A stretch of DNA of 64,000 bases from Platerodrilus igneus. Its lineage: Eukaryota; Arthropoda; Insecta; Coleoptera; Lycidae. The stretch is taken from NCBI GenBank assembly GCA_036346225.1, contig JARFIW010000884.1, positions 4,326,501 through 4,390,500 of the forward strand, read 5' to 3'. The notes under the pieces were generated by a model, which saw only the letters and a list, made by a program, of their open reading frames with translations, ran no database searches and was not told the DNA's origin. How positions within the stretch are numbered: the stretch's first letter is position 1; the number at the start of each line of letters is the position of its first letter. Below, one piece after another: positions 52,934 through 64,000 of the stretch. Position numbers and translations under genes: made by a program.

Positions 52934-53854
52934 GTCTTGCCAAATATAATTTTTCTTAAGTCAAGGTTGAATGAACAAAAATCGTTTCTGAGAAATATCT
53001 TTACGTGGGAATACCGTTGGTGCGCTGATGTTAGTATTCAACATAAATTACCAAGAAAATAAATAAGTAGTATTCAAGTCGTGTTTGTTGTTAGCAAGTA
53101 CTTACTGGATACCATGTCCACGATGGGAATTTATAATAAATCGCAAACGGAACTGGCACCAATTTTCAGAAATACAAGCACAGCTTGGAATTTCTTTTGT
53201 TTTCGGAGGTTGCCCTTTTTATGGTCAATATTATTAATGGTCTATTATAGAGGAATTGCAATTCTATACGAATTTTAAGTACGTACGTGCCTTATACCAT
53301 CACAAAAACTACTTGTTTTTAAAACTTAGCTCTATTGGATGACATGGCAATTCTGCTACACAATTGCCATGTCATCTGAAATATCTAAGTACGTAGTCTG
53401 TAGTAATGCCGAAAGTTTTATTTTCATATTTTTACCAGAAAAATATTGAAACATTACAATTCCTTCTCGAAGTAATGAAATTCTCATTTTATGAGATCAA
53501 TGAGTTGACTTTAACTATTACATTTGGTTTTACTCAGTTGTCCTTAATAGAATAAATTTCCCTTTAAAGTATTCCCCTTCTAGTTCCTTTTTTTTTCAAG
53601 AAATATCCGCAGCCTCTTAAAGTAAACGAACTATGTTAAGAACTACTAGAAGAAAATCGATATGGTTTTGCGAGAACGAAACTGTGGAAATGCTAATTAG
53701 AAGAGAGATTTGCGAGAAATTTTGCAGAAAGAGCTTATTGGTTTTTTGTTTGTTTGGTCTTCGATAAGTGTAACAGAATTTGATCGATTTTGGTAAACAA
53801 AGAGATTTTAATTATTAATATTTTCGAAGAATCATTATCATATATTGTTTTCAA
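52934..53854. other. Intergenic with one perfect hairpin
   Basis: No gene. A short inverted repeat at 53338-53376 is listed separately. A 65-codon + strand frame at 53081-53278 has no recognisable features. Confidence 0.5.
53338..53376. repeat. Perfect 15 bp hairpin
   Basis: GATGACATGGCAATT (53338-53352), a 9-base loop CTGCTACAC, then AATTGCCATGTCATC (53362-53376). Two G-T pairs and a T-A extend the stem to 18. Confidence 0.85.
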
Positions 53855-54010
53855 CCTTAAGTTCGATTTGACGCAGCTCGGACTTCTTTTCTATTCTGTG
53901 CTAATCTAAAAAGTTCCACATACGTATCACAACCTAAATTTCTAATAATTTGACTAATATATAGCTTGGTCTAGGTTTTTCTATAGTCTTCTATCTTTTT
54001 CTTATCTACC
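53855..54010 (-). mobile_element. RTE 3'-end fragment
   Basis: Matches the 3' part of the LINE at 54.5 kb: TTTGACGCAGCTC, TCTAATAATTTGACTAATAT and TCTAGGT(T/C)TT. On the minus strand it encodes the LFRLAQNRKEVRAAS-type tail of the family. Confidence 0.7.
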
Positions 54011-54131
54011 TGGCTCTACATAAACATTAGCAAGCTGATACTTGTTAAAGAACTCCATCATGTTTACATGATTCCCATTTATAAGGAAATGACATACTTC
54101 CTAGTTATCCCCTCCAAAAAAGGAAAAGTGC

Positions 54132-54497
54132 TAAATTATATGTTATTGTAAGACTTAAGCAACGAATCGCTGCCAACATGCAAGACCGCTAGCTAATCGT
54201 GAGTTATGTCATGGTGACGTTTAAGTTATATGTTAAGATAAGGCTTAAGCAACAAATAGCTGCCAACATCCCAGACCGCTAACTAATTGTGAGTTATGTC
54301 ATGGAGACGTTAATTAAGTTATATGTTATGGTAAGGCTTAAGCAGCGAATTGCTGCCAACATGCCAGACCGCTAACTAATTGTGAGTTATGTCATGGTGA
54401 CGTTTATTAAATTATATATTATGGTAAGGTTTAAGCGTCGAATCGCTACCAGTCAGAACACTAACTAATTGTAAGTTAAGTCATGGTGACATTTAAC
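54132..54497. repeat. Four-unit minisatellite, about 90 bp
   Basis: Units start near 54132, 54221, 54314 and 54408. Each holds AA(A/G)TTATATGTTA, GGCTTAAGCA, ATCGCTGCCAACATG, AGACCGCTAACTAATTGTGA and GTTATGTCATGGTGACGTTT. It lies between two RTE 3' ends. Confidence 0.9.
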
Positions 54498-54973
54498 TGA
54501 TTGTTATTTATTTATCTTTTTTGTTTTGTTTTCGAACTTACTTAAGGTCTATTTGACGCAGCTCTAAATTCTTTTCTAATCTAAGCTAGTGAAACACCCT
54601 AAATCTTTAATAATTTGACTAATATAGCTTTGTCTAGGTCTTCCTCTTCTATTTTTATTCGGTAGTCTATAATCTAAGACCTTACTAAATAGTCCCTCAA
54701 GTCTTAACTGGTGCCCTATCATTCTATCTCTCCTGACCTTTAATTGTTTCCACATACAGGGTTCCTCACCTATCCTTCTATAAACTTCCTCATTTGTTAC
54801 TTTATCTGTTCAACTAATCTATAACATTCTCCAATAACACCAAGTTTCAAAAGCTTCTATTTTTTTCTTATCTACCTCTTTAATTGTCCAAGTCTTACTA
54901 CCGTATAACAGAATGCTCCATACGTATGACTTTAAGAAACTTTTTCTATTATCTAAACTAATACTATTAGCTA

Positions 54974-55636
54974 TTAGTAAGTCTTTTTTTTTAAAACCAT
55001 TTTTCTAGCTTGAGCTATTCTAGCTACTATATCCCTTCTGCTACGGCCGTCCTTTGTAATTATATTACCTAAATAGCAAAATTCATCTACCTTCTCTAAC
55101 TCGGTGTTACCTATTTTTAATTTTGGTTTAGAACTAAACTGTAACTCACTTATCATTATCTTTGTCTTTCCTGAGTTAATTCTCATACTATAGTTACTCT
55201 GTAGTATCTTATCTAAAATATTTAAAAACACTTCTAATTCTTTACTAGACTTTGCTATAATGGCTATATCATCTGAAAAACGTAACATGTCTATTTTCTG
55301 TCCCTGTACACTAATACCTATCTCTTTTTTCTCTTTAACTAAGTTTAAAGCTTCCTCAATATAAACATTAAAAATCAAGGGAGATAGTATACAGCCCTGT
55401 CTAATACCATTTCTAGTCTTAGCTTCCTTTTTTATTTCATCAAATCTAATTACTACGTTTTGGTTTTTATATTGACTGTAAATAATTATTGTATCCGTAC
55501 GAGAGATTCCTATTTTTCGCAAAATGTTGAACATAACAATCCAGTTAACCCTATCAAATGCTTTTTCTGAATCTACAAACGCGAAATGAGTCTTTTTATT
55601 TCTTTGTAGCCTTTTTTTGATAATTACCCTAATCAT
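54974..55636 (-). pseudogene. RTE reverse transcriptase core
   Basis: A 220-codon frame: FAFVDSEKAFDRVNWIVMF (first catalytic Asp), GIRQGCILSPLIFNVYIEEA, MLRFSDDIAIIAKSSKELEV (FSDD in place of YADD, both Asp kept), then KVDEFCYLGNIITKDGRSRR. The upstream fingers (DNYRPITL-type) lie in broken frames to about 55920. The C-terminal part shifts out of frame near 54985. Confidence 0.85.
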
Positions 55637-56111
55637 TAGTATCGGTTCTCGTATTTACGAAAACCATATTGGTCTTGGCCTAAACAATTCTCAGTCAAAG
55701 CTTTTACTCTGTTTTTAATTATTATTGATACTACTTTGGAAACGTGGGAAGTTAAACTAACCGTTCTAAAATTCTCACACTATCAGCTCCTAACTTTTTG
55801 GGATTGGGATAATATTTTTTTCGAAATCTATTGGCACCTCACCTGTGTCATATATTACTTTTACTAGTTCATATAATCTGTTTAAAGATTTCTGATTTGC
55901 ATATTTTATTAATTCTGCGGGTATATCGTCTATCTCCGGCGTTTTATTTAGTTTAAAAGATCCCTAACAGCTCTATCAAATGCCTCTTTTAATATTGAGA
56001 ACCTTATTTCTAAATCCTCTTTTTGGTCGTTCTCTAACTCGTCCATATCGTCTCTCTTATATAAATCTTCTAAATATCTTTTCCATCTATCTGTTACCTC
56101 TGCTTTATTTA

Positions 56112-57240
56112 TTAGAAGCTCATTATTCTCATCTTTAATATCGTTATATTTTTCCTATCTTCCCCAAAAAACTTTTTAACTGCCCTGCAAGCCCTGTCTA
56201 TCTTACCTTTTCTCAAATCATCTTGTATTCCCTTATGATTCTCCTCCATCCATTTATTTCTAACTCTATTATATTTTTGCTTACTTTCACTATCCAATTC
56301 TCTGAAAGGTTTAAGCATTATTCTTTCCTCTATTAAATCTAATATCTCTTTTGTTACCCAGGGTTTTCTCGCTTCTACTTTTTTCTTACTATAGTCGGTG
56401 TTGCTGTATAATGTACAGCCCTTTTTATTTCTTTCTATCTATTTTCTTTGTTTCCTCCTATAGCTATCTCTTTGATCTTATTATTTAATACTTGTTTATA
56501 TTCCTCTTTTACCTCACTATCATTAAGCTTATCTAGATTCCATTCTGTTTTTTAGCCTTTCTCAATTTTTTGAATTCTAGATTACACTTCATTTAAACTA
56601 AGTTATGATCGCTATCTATTTCAGCCCCTGGATAACTACGACAGTTTTGACTTGGTTTCTAAATTTTTAGTTAACTAAAATATAATCTATTTGGTGTCTA
56701 GCCCTACCACCTGGCGCTTTCCAAGTATATCTTCTTCTAACATGTTGTTCGAATAGGGTGTTTACAGTTACTAATCTATGTTCCTGGCAAAACTCAACTA
56801 ATCTTTCCCTCACTACCTTCTCCCACTGACGAATTAAAATCGCCCATAACTATTAAATCCTCATTTCCGTTTACTTTTCTCACTATACTATTTATATCCT
56901 CGTTTACCTTTTCTACTACTTCATTCTCGTACTGAGTTGTTGACATGTAAACCTGCACTAAAGCAGTGTCTGTGGGTTTCGTACTCAATCTAACCATAAT
57001 TATTCTATCACTAAATTGTAAGTAACCTTACGCCCTAATCTTTTACTTAACACTATTCATACCCTTGTCTGTCCATTAGTTGAAGAAGTTGTAATTATTC
57101 TATAATTATCTTTCCAAAAGTCATTACTATTTGGCCATCTCACCTCACTAATTCCTACAACATCCAACTTTCCTTTTCTCATTTTGACTAATAAATTGTT
57201 AACTTATCTACTCTAAGTAATGGCCTTACATTCCAAGTCC
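56112..57240 (-). pseudogene. RTE endonuclease and linker remnants
   Basis: APE-type endonuclease pieces: GTWNVRPLLRVDK (about 57233-57195), LVQVYMSTTQYENEVVEKV and DLIVMGDFNSSVG in frame 56997-56794, and ARHQIDYI near 56690. The linker frame 56318-56112 (FRELDSESKQKYNRVRNKWM, AVKKFFGED) precedes the RT. Catalytic GDFN and HQIDYI motifs are recognisable but separated by frameshifts. Confidence 0.7.
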
Positions 57241-57650
57241 CTATCACTAAATCGAACTGTAGTTTTAAATTCTTACGATGACGAACCCCAAGTACCCCTC
57301 GCCCCCCCGGAGATCCGAATGAGGGGTATTTCACCTCCGGACAAAAATTTGACTTTTCAGCTCTCCATCATACATAGTTCGTGTTTTAGGACACGTATAC
57401 CTAGGAAATATTGTGGTAGGTTCCCATATTTTTCCACAACGCAGTTTTTAAAGATTTCAGCAAAAAGCCGTATCTGTCACGGCCAACCCCCAACAATCTT
57501 GTAAATTATTGAGGATTGCCCGAGATCAACCGACTCTCCTCCATTATCTTTTAGCCAGCAAGGCTACTGCCCCGTGCTGGGACTTTTAAATCGCCTTTTA
57601 CGATAAGCAGGCTTGCTATAGCAGTATTCTTTGTCCCCTACTATACGGAC

Positions 57651-57992
57651 TGATACAGTGAAGATGAAAGTATTATAGCATATTACGGTCATCACGATGC
57701 TAAACAGATTATTTGAAGAAAACCAATAAGGTTTGTCTATACATTGAGGTGTATAGCAAGTTTAAATGAATATATTTACCATGCGGAGCCCTGTGGTACA
57801 CACACTCATTTGCCCGAAATCAGTTATGGACACGATGTCAATGTAGTTCTTGGTCTAGCTGAACATGCCAAATTACCTACAGGTGCGAAACTATTTTGAC
57901 AATTTGTTTACGTCAGATGGTTTGATCGGAGAGTTTAGCAGGTCGTCTTATGGTGGTACCGGAACCTTACGCAGATACGAAGAAACGATAAT
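57651..57992 (+). pseudogene. piggyBac transposase relic
   Basis: Across three registers the + strand reads SEDESIIAYYGHHDAKQ, then KPIRFVYT, then LAEHAKLPTGAKLF and FDNLFTSDGLIGEF...GGTGTLRRY. This order (YYGxHxxKQxIxxKPIRF, GAKLFFDNLFT, GTGTLR) is that of the piggyBac DDE domain around its second catalytic Asp (FDN). Only about 110 residues of an expected 550-600 remain; no terminal repeats or TTAA sites were found. Confidence 0.75.
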
Positions 57993-59589
57993 TAATTTAA
58001 CATGTGCAGAGAAGGGTTTTAAATCTATGTATTAAAAATTAAACCACTGGTATAACGAGACGTGGCGCTCGCAATACAACGAAAACGAGCAAGGGGGGAT
58101 TTCAAACTGAATTCTAATTTACACTAAAATCGCTAATGAGGTAAGCAAGGTAAATGCTTATCGGGGCAGTCGGAGCAATCAGCTTCAATGTACCCTGAGC
58201 TAACCCAGTACCGAGGCGGGGAGTGGGGTAAACCATCAACCAAATCTCTTACCAAAAATGAGCGCCACCTAACTCTAACAGCTGGGCTCCGACGGAACTG
58301 AGATAGGAAATTCCTAACGATCACAAATAATACCCACATAGCATACAATCCAGCTAACATACGTTGACACACAGTAATGTAGACCTCGTAGCTATTCAAT
58401 ACATTTACTATACAAGAATATATCAAATTAATAACCATAAACACATAAACTATAATTTAATTAATAACTGGACTTACCCACTTGTTATGGTGCAACTCTA
58501 ACGATACATATACCAATACATCGGTTGACTAATTCAAATTTTACTTTAAAAGCAAATATTAACACAGCCAACAAGGCAACATAAATCTGCGGCCATACGG
58601 TCGATTTAAAAAGACTATTACGCAAATAAAGGGTTGCACTAGGATCCTAGCAGGATAACCCTTAAGTACTGAGGGTATCTGCAATAATACCTGTAATAAT
58701 AATAGGCGGGTCGTTGGCTTAGTTTTACATACTCTATTAAGTATTGTGAATATGCAATGTTAAACACCCTAAATTAGAACCCAACCCTATTATAGTAAAC
58801 CCAATAATGTTACAATGTAATTCACCAGCATGCAAAGTCAACCAAACGGTTGCGATGATAAAAATAAGATATGGAACGGATTCACCAACTGCTGATGTGG
58901 ACGACGATGTTCCAGCTCAAATGGCGCGGGCAGGTAGAATATCGCCACCAATTATCTCGCATGGGTCTACTGGATTCGTACTTGTAAACATCTTCTCCTT
59001 TTCATTACAGATGCCACATCTAGAACTCGAAATTCAACATACAGGTTACAACGGTACTAGAACATAGAATAGCAGCACGTAAAACGTAGAATGGAGCACG
59101 TGGAACATAAATCTTGAATGGAACTAGACTAGACTTGAAGTAGAACTTGACGTAAAACCTGAACCAGAATTAGAACTAGAACCCGATCCACAATCGGGTT
59201 CAATGTGCAAACAAACAAAATGTGTAACAGGTGGTTACCAGATAGCAGTCGAGGACTCAACTTTAGTTAAATCGCCGTGATCCCAATTAGGCAATAAGGA
59301 AAATTATATTAAATTACCGCAGAATAATTTCAAATTAATTCGCTAAAATCCCTTCAACGAATGCGGGCATATATACGAACCCAAAGCGTAAATTAAAAGT
59401 GTACGATTCAAATGAAGAATTATGTGAAGATGATACCACTAAAGCTGGTCTGCAAACTCGTACCTTATAACGCGCTATCAATATTAAAATATGTACAATC
59501 TAATACGGAAAGAATTAACTATTTAATACACTGTCGTGAAAATTTCAACCGTAACATCCCCATCTTACCCAAAAATGATTAACCTATGG
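57993..59589. other. Intergenic, no gene seen
   Basis: Open frames at 58133-58444 (minus) and 58807-59067 (plus) have no recognisable domains. A block rich in GAACTAGA-like words at 59060-59180 looks like low-complexity sequence. Confidence 0.5.
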
Positions 59590-59995
59590 TGGGGTTCGAA
59601 CCCACGCACAAACATATCGAGACATTATAATTTGAATTAGGGCCGCTATACTTGCGGCCACGTCCCCAATGCTCCACCCGGAGGTACTACATTGGGTTTA
59701 AACGCGAAAAATAGTCGTGCTCCTAATTTATCCTTACTTCATAGTTGATTCACCTTAAATAACAATCTAACAAACCTAAAATCTGACAAAAACTGGAACA
59801 AAAACAAAACAAAAACTAATAATAAATAATGGTATCCCTAGCGCTGACTTTCGAGTGTACCCGATCAACAAGCAAAAATGAGAGGGGGAGGGATCCGTAA
59901 TACCGGATAGCAGACGCCGGTTCTGCTTACCAGTGCGACCTGAAGGGTCGTCGTAAAACTATCCAAATCTAGCTAACTAATTTAAATCCATCCCT
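59590..59995 (-). repeat. LINE/SINE 3' module, second copy
   Basis: 59632-59995 matches the retroposon at 24716-25045 along about 330 bp, including GCTTGCGGCCACGTCCCCAA-type and CACCCG(A/G)AGGTACTACATTG motifs. It lies immediately downstream of the LINE 3'UTR (minus orientation). At 59593-59612 there is a T-arm-like GTGGG-TTCGAAC-CCCAC, but no full tRNA can be folded around it. Confidence 0.7.
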
Positions 59996-60270
59996 AGCTT
60001 TCCCTATCGTTCCCTAACTGATTTACATTATGATTACAATCTTCGCAATTCTGCTCGTCTTTCCCAAATATATACTGCAACCAAAATGGCGACAGAACGT
60101 CAAACAAAACAAATAAGCCACATAATACATGCTATATATAAATAAATATAAAGTGTAAATATAAAATATAAATAAATATAATTATGTAAATATATAAATA
60201 AATGTTTAATAAGCGTTAAGCATATAACAGTGCACAAAATAGCGTAAGCATCACCCTATTTATCAGGTGC

Positions 60271-60372
60271 ACTCGCACAAGCATTATGTCGGCTAGCGCC
60301 TTTACACACCAAACGTGCTTCTTAAATTATTTCAAAAACTACTAATTAATGTAAATCAATGCTTGTGCGAGT
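60271..60372 (-). ncRNA. Conserved hairpin in the LINE 3'UTR, copy 2
   Basis: In LINE sense, ACTCGCACAAGCATT (60372-60358) pairs perfectly over 15 bp with AATGCTTGTGCGAGT (60285-60271). It corresponds to 32628-32728 in copy 1, with one pair changed from G-C to A-T. Confidence 0.65.
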
Positions 60373-60915
60373 ACAGCCGCCAACAATTTAAGTCTTACCT
60401 CGATAATAAAATTCTCCAGCATCCGAAGATCTGGTCGTCTGTAACTTACTTCTAAAGGTGGGACGGGGTGCACTGCTAAAGTCCTGGTGGGTATGCACTA
60501 AATGTTCTTGGGGGGATCACAATCACTATCACTATCACTTCACTTTCAAGTCCTGGGGGGATGCGCGGTTGCGCTCTGTTTTATTATCCTTGTTTACTTT
60601 ATTGATTTAATTTAATGAGGGTTTATGATTTATTTGTTATTGTTTATTTGGTATTATTTATTCCCGATTTTCCGCACATAGTTATGAAGATAGGCAGTGA
60701 TTGTATTAATGGAGTGGGGGTTTCTCGTGCATATTGGACATTTTGGTATAATTATCTTTTTTTTTTTTTTTATTTAATATCAGGTTTTGGTTATGCTCGT
60801 ATCCTTACTCACGCCAAGTCAATCTAAAATTTTCAATCCTCCCACCAACCCCACCGAATTTTTACACGCGGTCGTCATTGATTGTCTAATCTCACGACCC
60901 TTCCCGCGAATTCTT

Positions 60916-61739
60916 TTAAGGCTGTCCAGAACGCCTTCTGGTTAACCACTTCCCGACTTCCTCTAGGCTCTTTGGCCATGCCAGACCTAGGATAGCTAGT
61001 TTGCTATCAGCCAACCCTCGATTTCCCGCCTCAAGCGGGCAGTCGAAGAGCACGTGCTCTGCGCTTTCCGCGCCCTCACCGCATTCGCAGCGGTCGCTGT
61101 TGGTTAGACCGAACCTTTGTAAATACGCCTTCAGGGCGCCGTGCCCTGTTATCAACTGCACCATTTTGTGATCGAGCTTAACCTCGATCTTACCTCTGGC
61201 TTCTATGCTCGGTATGAATTTGTGGGTCAACCTGCCCGTGGCAGCGTTGTTCCGCCTCTCTTCCCATTGTCGAATTGATTTTCGCGCAGCTTTCTTTTGA
61301 TTAAAGACCTCGGTATCGACGAATGTGATATTCGAAAGTCGCCCGTCGCGGCCTCTTTAGCTAATTCGTCAGCCCTATCGTTTCCTACGTTACCATTGTG
61401 CGACCTGACCCAACAGAACTTTAAACGTCGAAACTCTAGCGCCGTACGCGCTATCCTCCAGACGTCCGCTTGGAGATCTGTCGAGGTGTTCATGTTTGTT
61501 AAAGCCGTTAGCGCCGATTTACTATCACTGATTATATAATACTCGTCTCTGCCAGTATGGTTTATTACGTAATCGATAGCCTCTCGTATGGCTACCAATT
61601 CGCACTGGAAGATAGTGCACCAGTTCGCGAGTTTGGTTTGAAACCGAAACACCTCCCTTTCCTGCTTATACACGACAAACGCCGCGCCTGCTTGCCCATC
61701 GTCCATACGTGAACCGTCCGTATAAATTCTGATACCCAT
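60916..61739 (-). pseudogene. LINE RNase H and C-terminal zinc motif (copy 2)
   Basis: 61739-61227 has GIRIYTDGSRMDDGQAGAAF, CELVAIREAIDYV, IISDSKSALTAL and RSHNGNVGNDRADELAKEA with the four catalytic acids kept. One register change near 61229 leads into 61230-60916, which ends with CECGEGAESAEHVLFDCP and a truncated tail. Apart from that shift it is nearly identical to copy 1, so the two insertions are recent relatives. Confidence 0.85.
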
Positions 61740-61891
61740 CGCGTCCTCATCACCTTCGACAAACTCGATCCTCTAATATCAGCCGGGTGCCCTAACTCAG
61801 ATACAACAATCTTTCTTGCAATTTCCTATTACCAAGATTAAGATCTTCGATAATTTCGCGCCCTTTTCCTATATTTATTAATCGTCTATCT

Positions 61892-63132
61892 CTAATCTCC
61901 TAACGACATATTCGATAGGAGAGTCCTACTGATCACCAGGACAGCCTCCGTGGAGGTGGTCCTGTACGCCCTCGCCGCTTTTACCGCGGTTATGCGTTGT
62001 ACGCTCGTCAATTGACGCATCTCCCGGACTTTACAACCTTCTGCCCATACAGAAGCTGCGTACAGTATTGCCGGCTCAATTGCTCCGGCATAAACCGTCC
62101 TCAGCGATTCGCCCCTGAAACCCCACTTTATTTTAGCCGCCGCCATCATTTTGTTTGATATTTCGCCGCCCTTACTTTTTACGTATTGTACGTGCGCTTT
62201 CCAATTTAATTTATTGTCGATCTTGACGCCGAGGTAGGTAATACAATCTTTAAACGGGATTTTCTCCCCTCCTAGCTCTAACCTAGGAGGTATCTGTCCT
62301 GGTTTCGTGCCGAAATAAAGCGCCTCTGACTTCGCCGTGTTAAATTTTAATTTTACCGCCTGCGACCATTCGTGTAATTTATTAAGCGCCTCGATCGGTT
62401 TTGTGCGCATATCCATTAACAATCTCGATCTTACAATTAAAAGTGTGTCATCTGCAAACCCAACGATTGAGCATCCTGCGGGCAACTTGACCCTAAAGAT
62501 GCTCTCATACAACAACTTCCAAAATGTGGGACCAGAACATGACCCTTGCGGGCATCCCTTTCCACCTCACGCGACAGAACTTCACCCGGAATTTCAACCT
62601 GTGCTAATCGCCCCGAGAAATAGCTCTTGACCAAAGACATCAAGTTTCGCGGACAACCCCTACGATCTAACTCGCAAACGATTAATGGCCACCAGGCAGC
62701 ATCAAATGCTCCTGAAATGTCCAAAGCAACAACGACACAGTACTCTTTGGCATCTCTTGCCTGCTTAATTTCCCCGACAACGAACTCTAACGCGTCGATA
62801 GTCGACTTGCCCTCCACGAAACCAAACTGTCGGTTATTAAAACCGCCGCTGTCTCGCACTAGGTGTTCAACACGCGTAGTCATAACGCGATCTAAAACTT
62901 TCCCCAGCACCGGTAACAAGCTAATTGGACGATAGCTGCCCGGATCTGACGCATCCGCCTTTTTAGGTTTGGGTATAAATTTCACATTCTGGATTTTCCA
63001 GCAACGCGGAAAAACGCCCCTTTCTAAACAGAGATTAAACAACCCAACAAAGACACACGGGGCTAACAGGCACGCCTGCAGAGCTGCGTCTGAAGTGATT
63101 CCATCATGCCCCGGTGCCTTCTTAGGGTTCAT
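61892..63132 (-). pseudogene. LINE reverse transcriptase (copy 2)
   Basis: Frame 63132-62437 holds NPKKAPGHDGITSDA, PGSYRPISLLPVLGKVLDRV, FGFVEGKSTIDALEFVVGEI and VVALDISGAFDAAWWPLIV (first catalytic Asp). The GCPQGS box is disrupted by a shift near 62570. Frame 62515-61892 continues with GCSIVGFADDTLLIVRSRLL (FADD, catalytic) and CITYLGVKIDNKLNWKAHV, then ends at a stop near 61892. The FVEGKST motif and downstream RNase H place it with R1/LOA/I-type LINEs. Confidence 0.9.
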
Positions 63133-63985
63133 CCTCCTAAGAGCCCTGACGACCTCGTGAACTAGGATTGCCTTATCGGCACCTGTTCCTTGCGCCTCTG
63201 CAGCTTCCCGACGTACTAAATCGTGCGACCCTTCATCCCCCTCGGGATTATCCGATGGGAAAAATTTCTCTAGTAAATATTCCGCTGTGGTTTTAAAACC
63301 TTCCGTGTATTCGCCATTTGTTTTCTTTATATTACTGAGCGCGATTTTTGTTGTTTTCCTCTAATTACGCGGTATGCGGTTCCCCAGGGTTCTTTCTCTG
63401 AGTTTTGCGTGCAGAATTCTTTAAATTTATTCGTTCGCGTTTCTTCTATTAATATTTTATATTCGCGGTAACTTTGATTATATTCTATTCTCCGTTGTTC
63501 TCTTATATCTCCCGAGGCGCGTTGATAGCGGCGCCTTAGGTTACGCGTTTCTGCCCGCTTGGTGGTTAGTTCCCGGGTCCACCAGGGTACGCTGTCTTTA
63601 AATGTTTTCTTTTGCGGCATGGAATACGACGACGCGTCTACCACCGCATCGTTCAATTTTTCGCGAGTGTTTCTACTTCGTCTGCCTCTCGGCAGTTAAA
63701 TAGCTCATTTTCGAGCGCAGGGATACTTTCGCCAAATTTTTCTTTAAACAGCTCCCAATTTGCTTTTTTATTACAGAACCGCGGAAATATAGTTAGCGGC
63801 TCGTTTGCGCTTGTTTTGGTTTCAACGTCCCATGTTATTAATTTATGGTCAGAGAGCGTTTCCTCGTCCGACCTTAGTTTCCAATTACAAATCATTTCTA
63901 ACATTTCGTGCGAGACTGCAGTAATATCTATAAAACTGCTGCCTCTATGCGTCTCAAACGTAGGTGAATCATTAGTGTTTATCAC
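63133..63985 (-). pseudogene. LINE endonuclease C-terminus and linker
   Basis: 63985-63653 reads THRGSSFIDITAVS and LSDHKLITWDVE, the C-terminal SxIDxT and SDH catalytic motifs of APE-type endonucleases. 63656-63327 is the basic linker (VPWWTRELTTKRAETRNLRR, NQSYREYKILIEETRTNKFK, PWGTAYRVIRGK). One register change occurs at 63655 and another near 63330. The endonuclease N-terminus lies beyond the window. Confidence 0.8.
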
Positions 63986-64000
63986 ACTAAGGTCCCATCC

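Larger units (their letters stand above)
54500..57640 (-). mobile_element. RTE-like LINE, nearly full length, degraded
   Basis: Minus-strand order is a 5' leader (57640-57260), endonuclease beginning GTWNVRPLLRVDK near 57233, endonuclease body with VQVYMSTTQYENEV and MGDFNSSVG (56997-56794) and RARHQIDYI near 56690, a linker, reverse transcriptase (about 55920-54974) and the 3' tail to 54500. It is a single-ORF LINE with APE endonuclease, in the group often annotated by its craniofacial-development-protein-2-like similarity. Multiple stops and shifts make it inactive. Confidence 0.8.
59996..63985 (-). mobile_element. RNase H-bearing LINE (R1/LOA/I-like), copy 2
   Basis: Minus strand: endonuclease C-terminus and linker (63985-63327), reverse transcriptase (63132-61892), RNase H (61739-61227), zinc end (61230-60916), 3'UTR (about 60870-59996). 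It extends past the right edge of the window, so the 5' half lies outside. Downstream of the RNase H start it is highly similar to copy 1 at 31-33 kb. Confidence 0.9.

Noticed and set aside
58133..58444. 103-codon minus-strand frame
   Set aside because: Hydrophobic start, but no family, and the tail (RRSPAVRVRWRS) looks like chance translation.
59590..59615. Possible tRNA gene at GGGGTTCGAACCC
   Set aside because: Only a T-arm can be folded; no acceptor, D or anticodon arms on either strand.
1..64000. CRISPR arrays, rRNA genes, bacterial operons
   Set aside because: No regularly spaced identical repeats, no rRNA signatures, and all genes are eukaryotic in structure.

Overview
This window looks like nuclear DNA of an insect; the order cannot be settled from sequence alone. 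It is AT-rich, has spliced host coding sequence, long (TA)n arrays and a dense layering of decayed arthropod-type transposable elements. I see no bacterial operons, rRNA genes or CRISPR array.

Host genes are few. The one convincing gene is a short bHLH transcription factor of achaete-scute type on the + strand. Its exon 1 is at 5355-5698, exon 2 at 19032-19140 and exon 3 at 19199-19264. The 13.3 kb first intron splits the bHLH domain in its loop and is full of repeats: three tRNA-like repeats, a hammerhead ribozyme motif at 8592-8635, a truncated Ty3/gypsy element at 8.9-11.7 kb, a cluster of TA-linked palindromes at 12.1-12.7 kb and a minisatellite at 13.6-13.9 kb. Two weaker host-like candidates are a two-exon small-protein pseudogene at 38-518 (minus) and a Cys-rich secreted-peptide exon at 52680-52933 (minus).

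The rest is mobile DNA. Between 1.6 and 4.4 kb lie inverted-repeat units and RTE-like LINE fragments. A mariner relic (19.8-20.1 kb) is followed by an IS630/Tc1/mariner-superfamily transposon (20570-23253) with 24 bp TIRs, a TA target duplication and an unusually wide D-E spacing, carrying a small foldback element. From 24.05 to 29.97 kb is an LTR-type element that encodes only Gag; its left repeat was split by a retroposon with a 12 bp target duplication. A 5'-truncated RNase H-bearing LINE lies at 31-33 kb, and the 3' part of a second, longer copy runs off the right edge (59.6-64 kb, minus). These two copies share a 3'UTR hairpin with a compensatory base-pair change. From 41.8 to 47.6 kb are two BEL/Pao fragments, one hit by a mariner and by a tRNA-headed SINE. 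From 47.6 to 52.3 kb is a Ty3/gypsy element inserted in the second BEL fragment. Next come RTE LINE copies flanking a four-unit minisatellite (53.9-57.6 kb) and a piggyBac relic (57.7-58.0 kb).

The two most striking observations are (1) a TARG1/Poa1-like macrodomain reading frame on the sense strand of the gypsy element at 47.6-52.3 kb, lying between the integrase C-terminus and the 3' LTR where an accessory or env gene would sit; and (2) a hammerhead ribozyme with every core position intact inside the bHLH intron. Nearly all TE reading frames carry stops or frameshifts and are annotated as pseudogenes.
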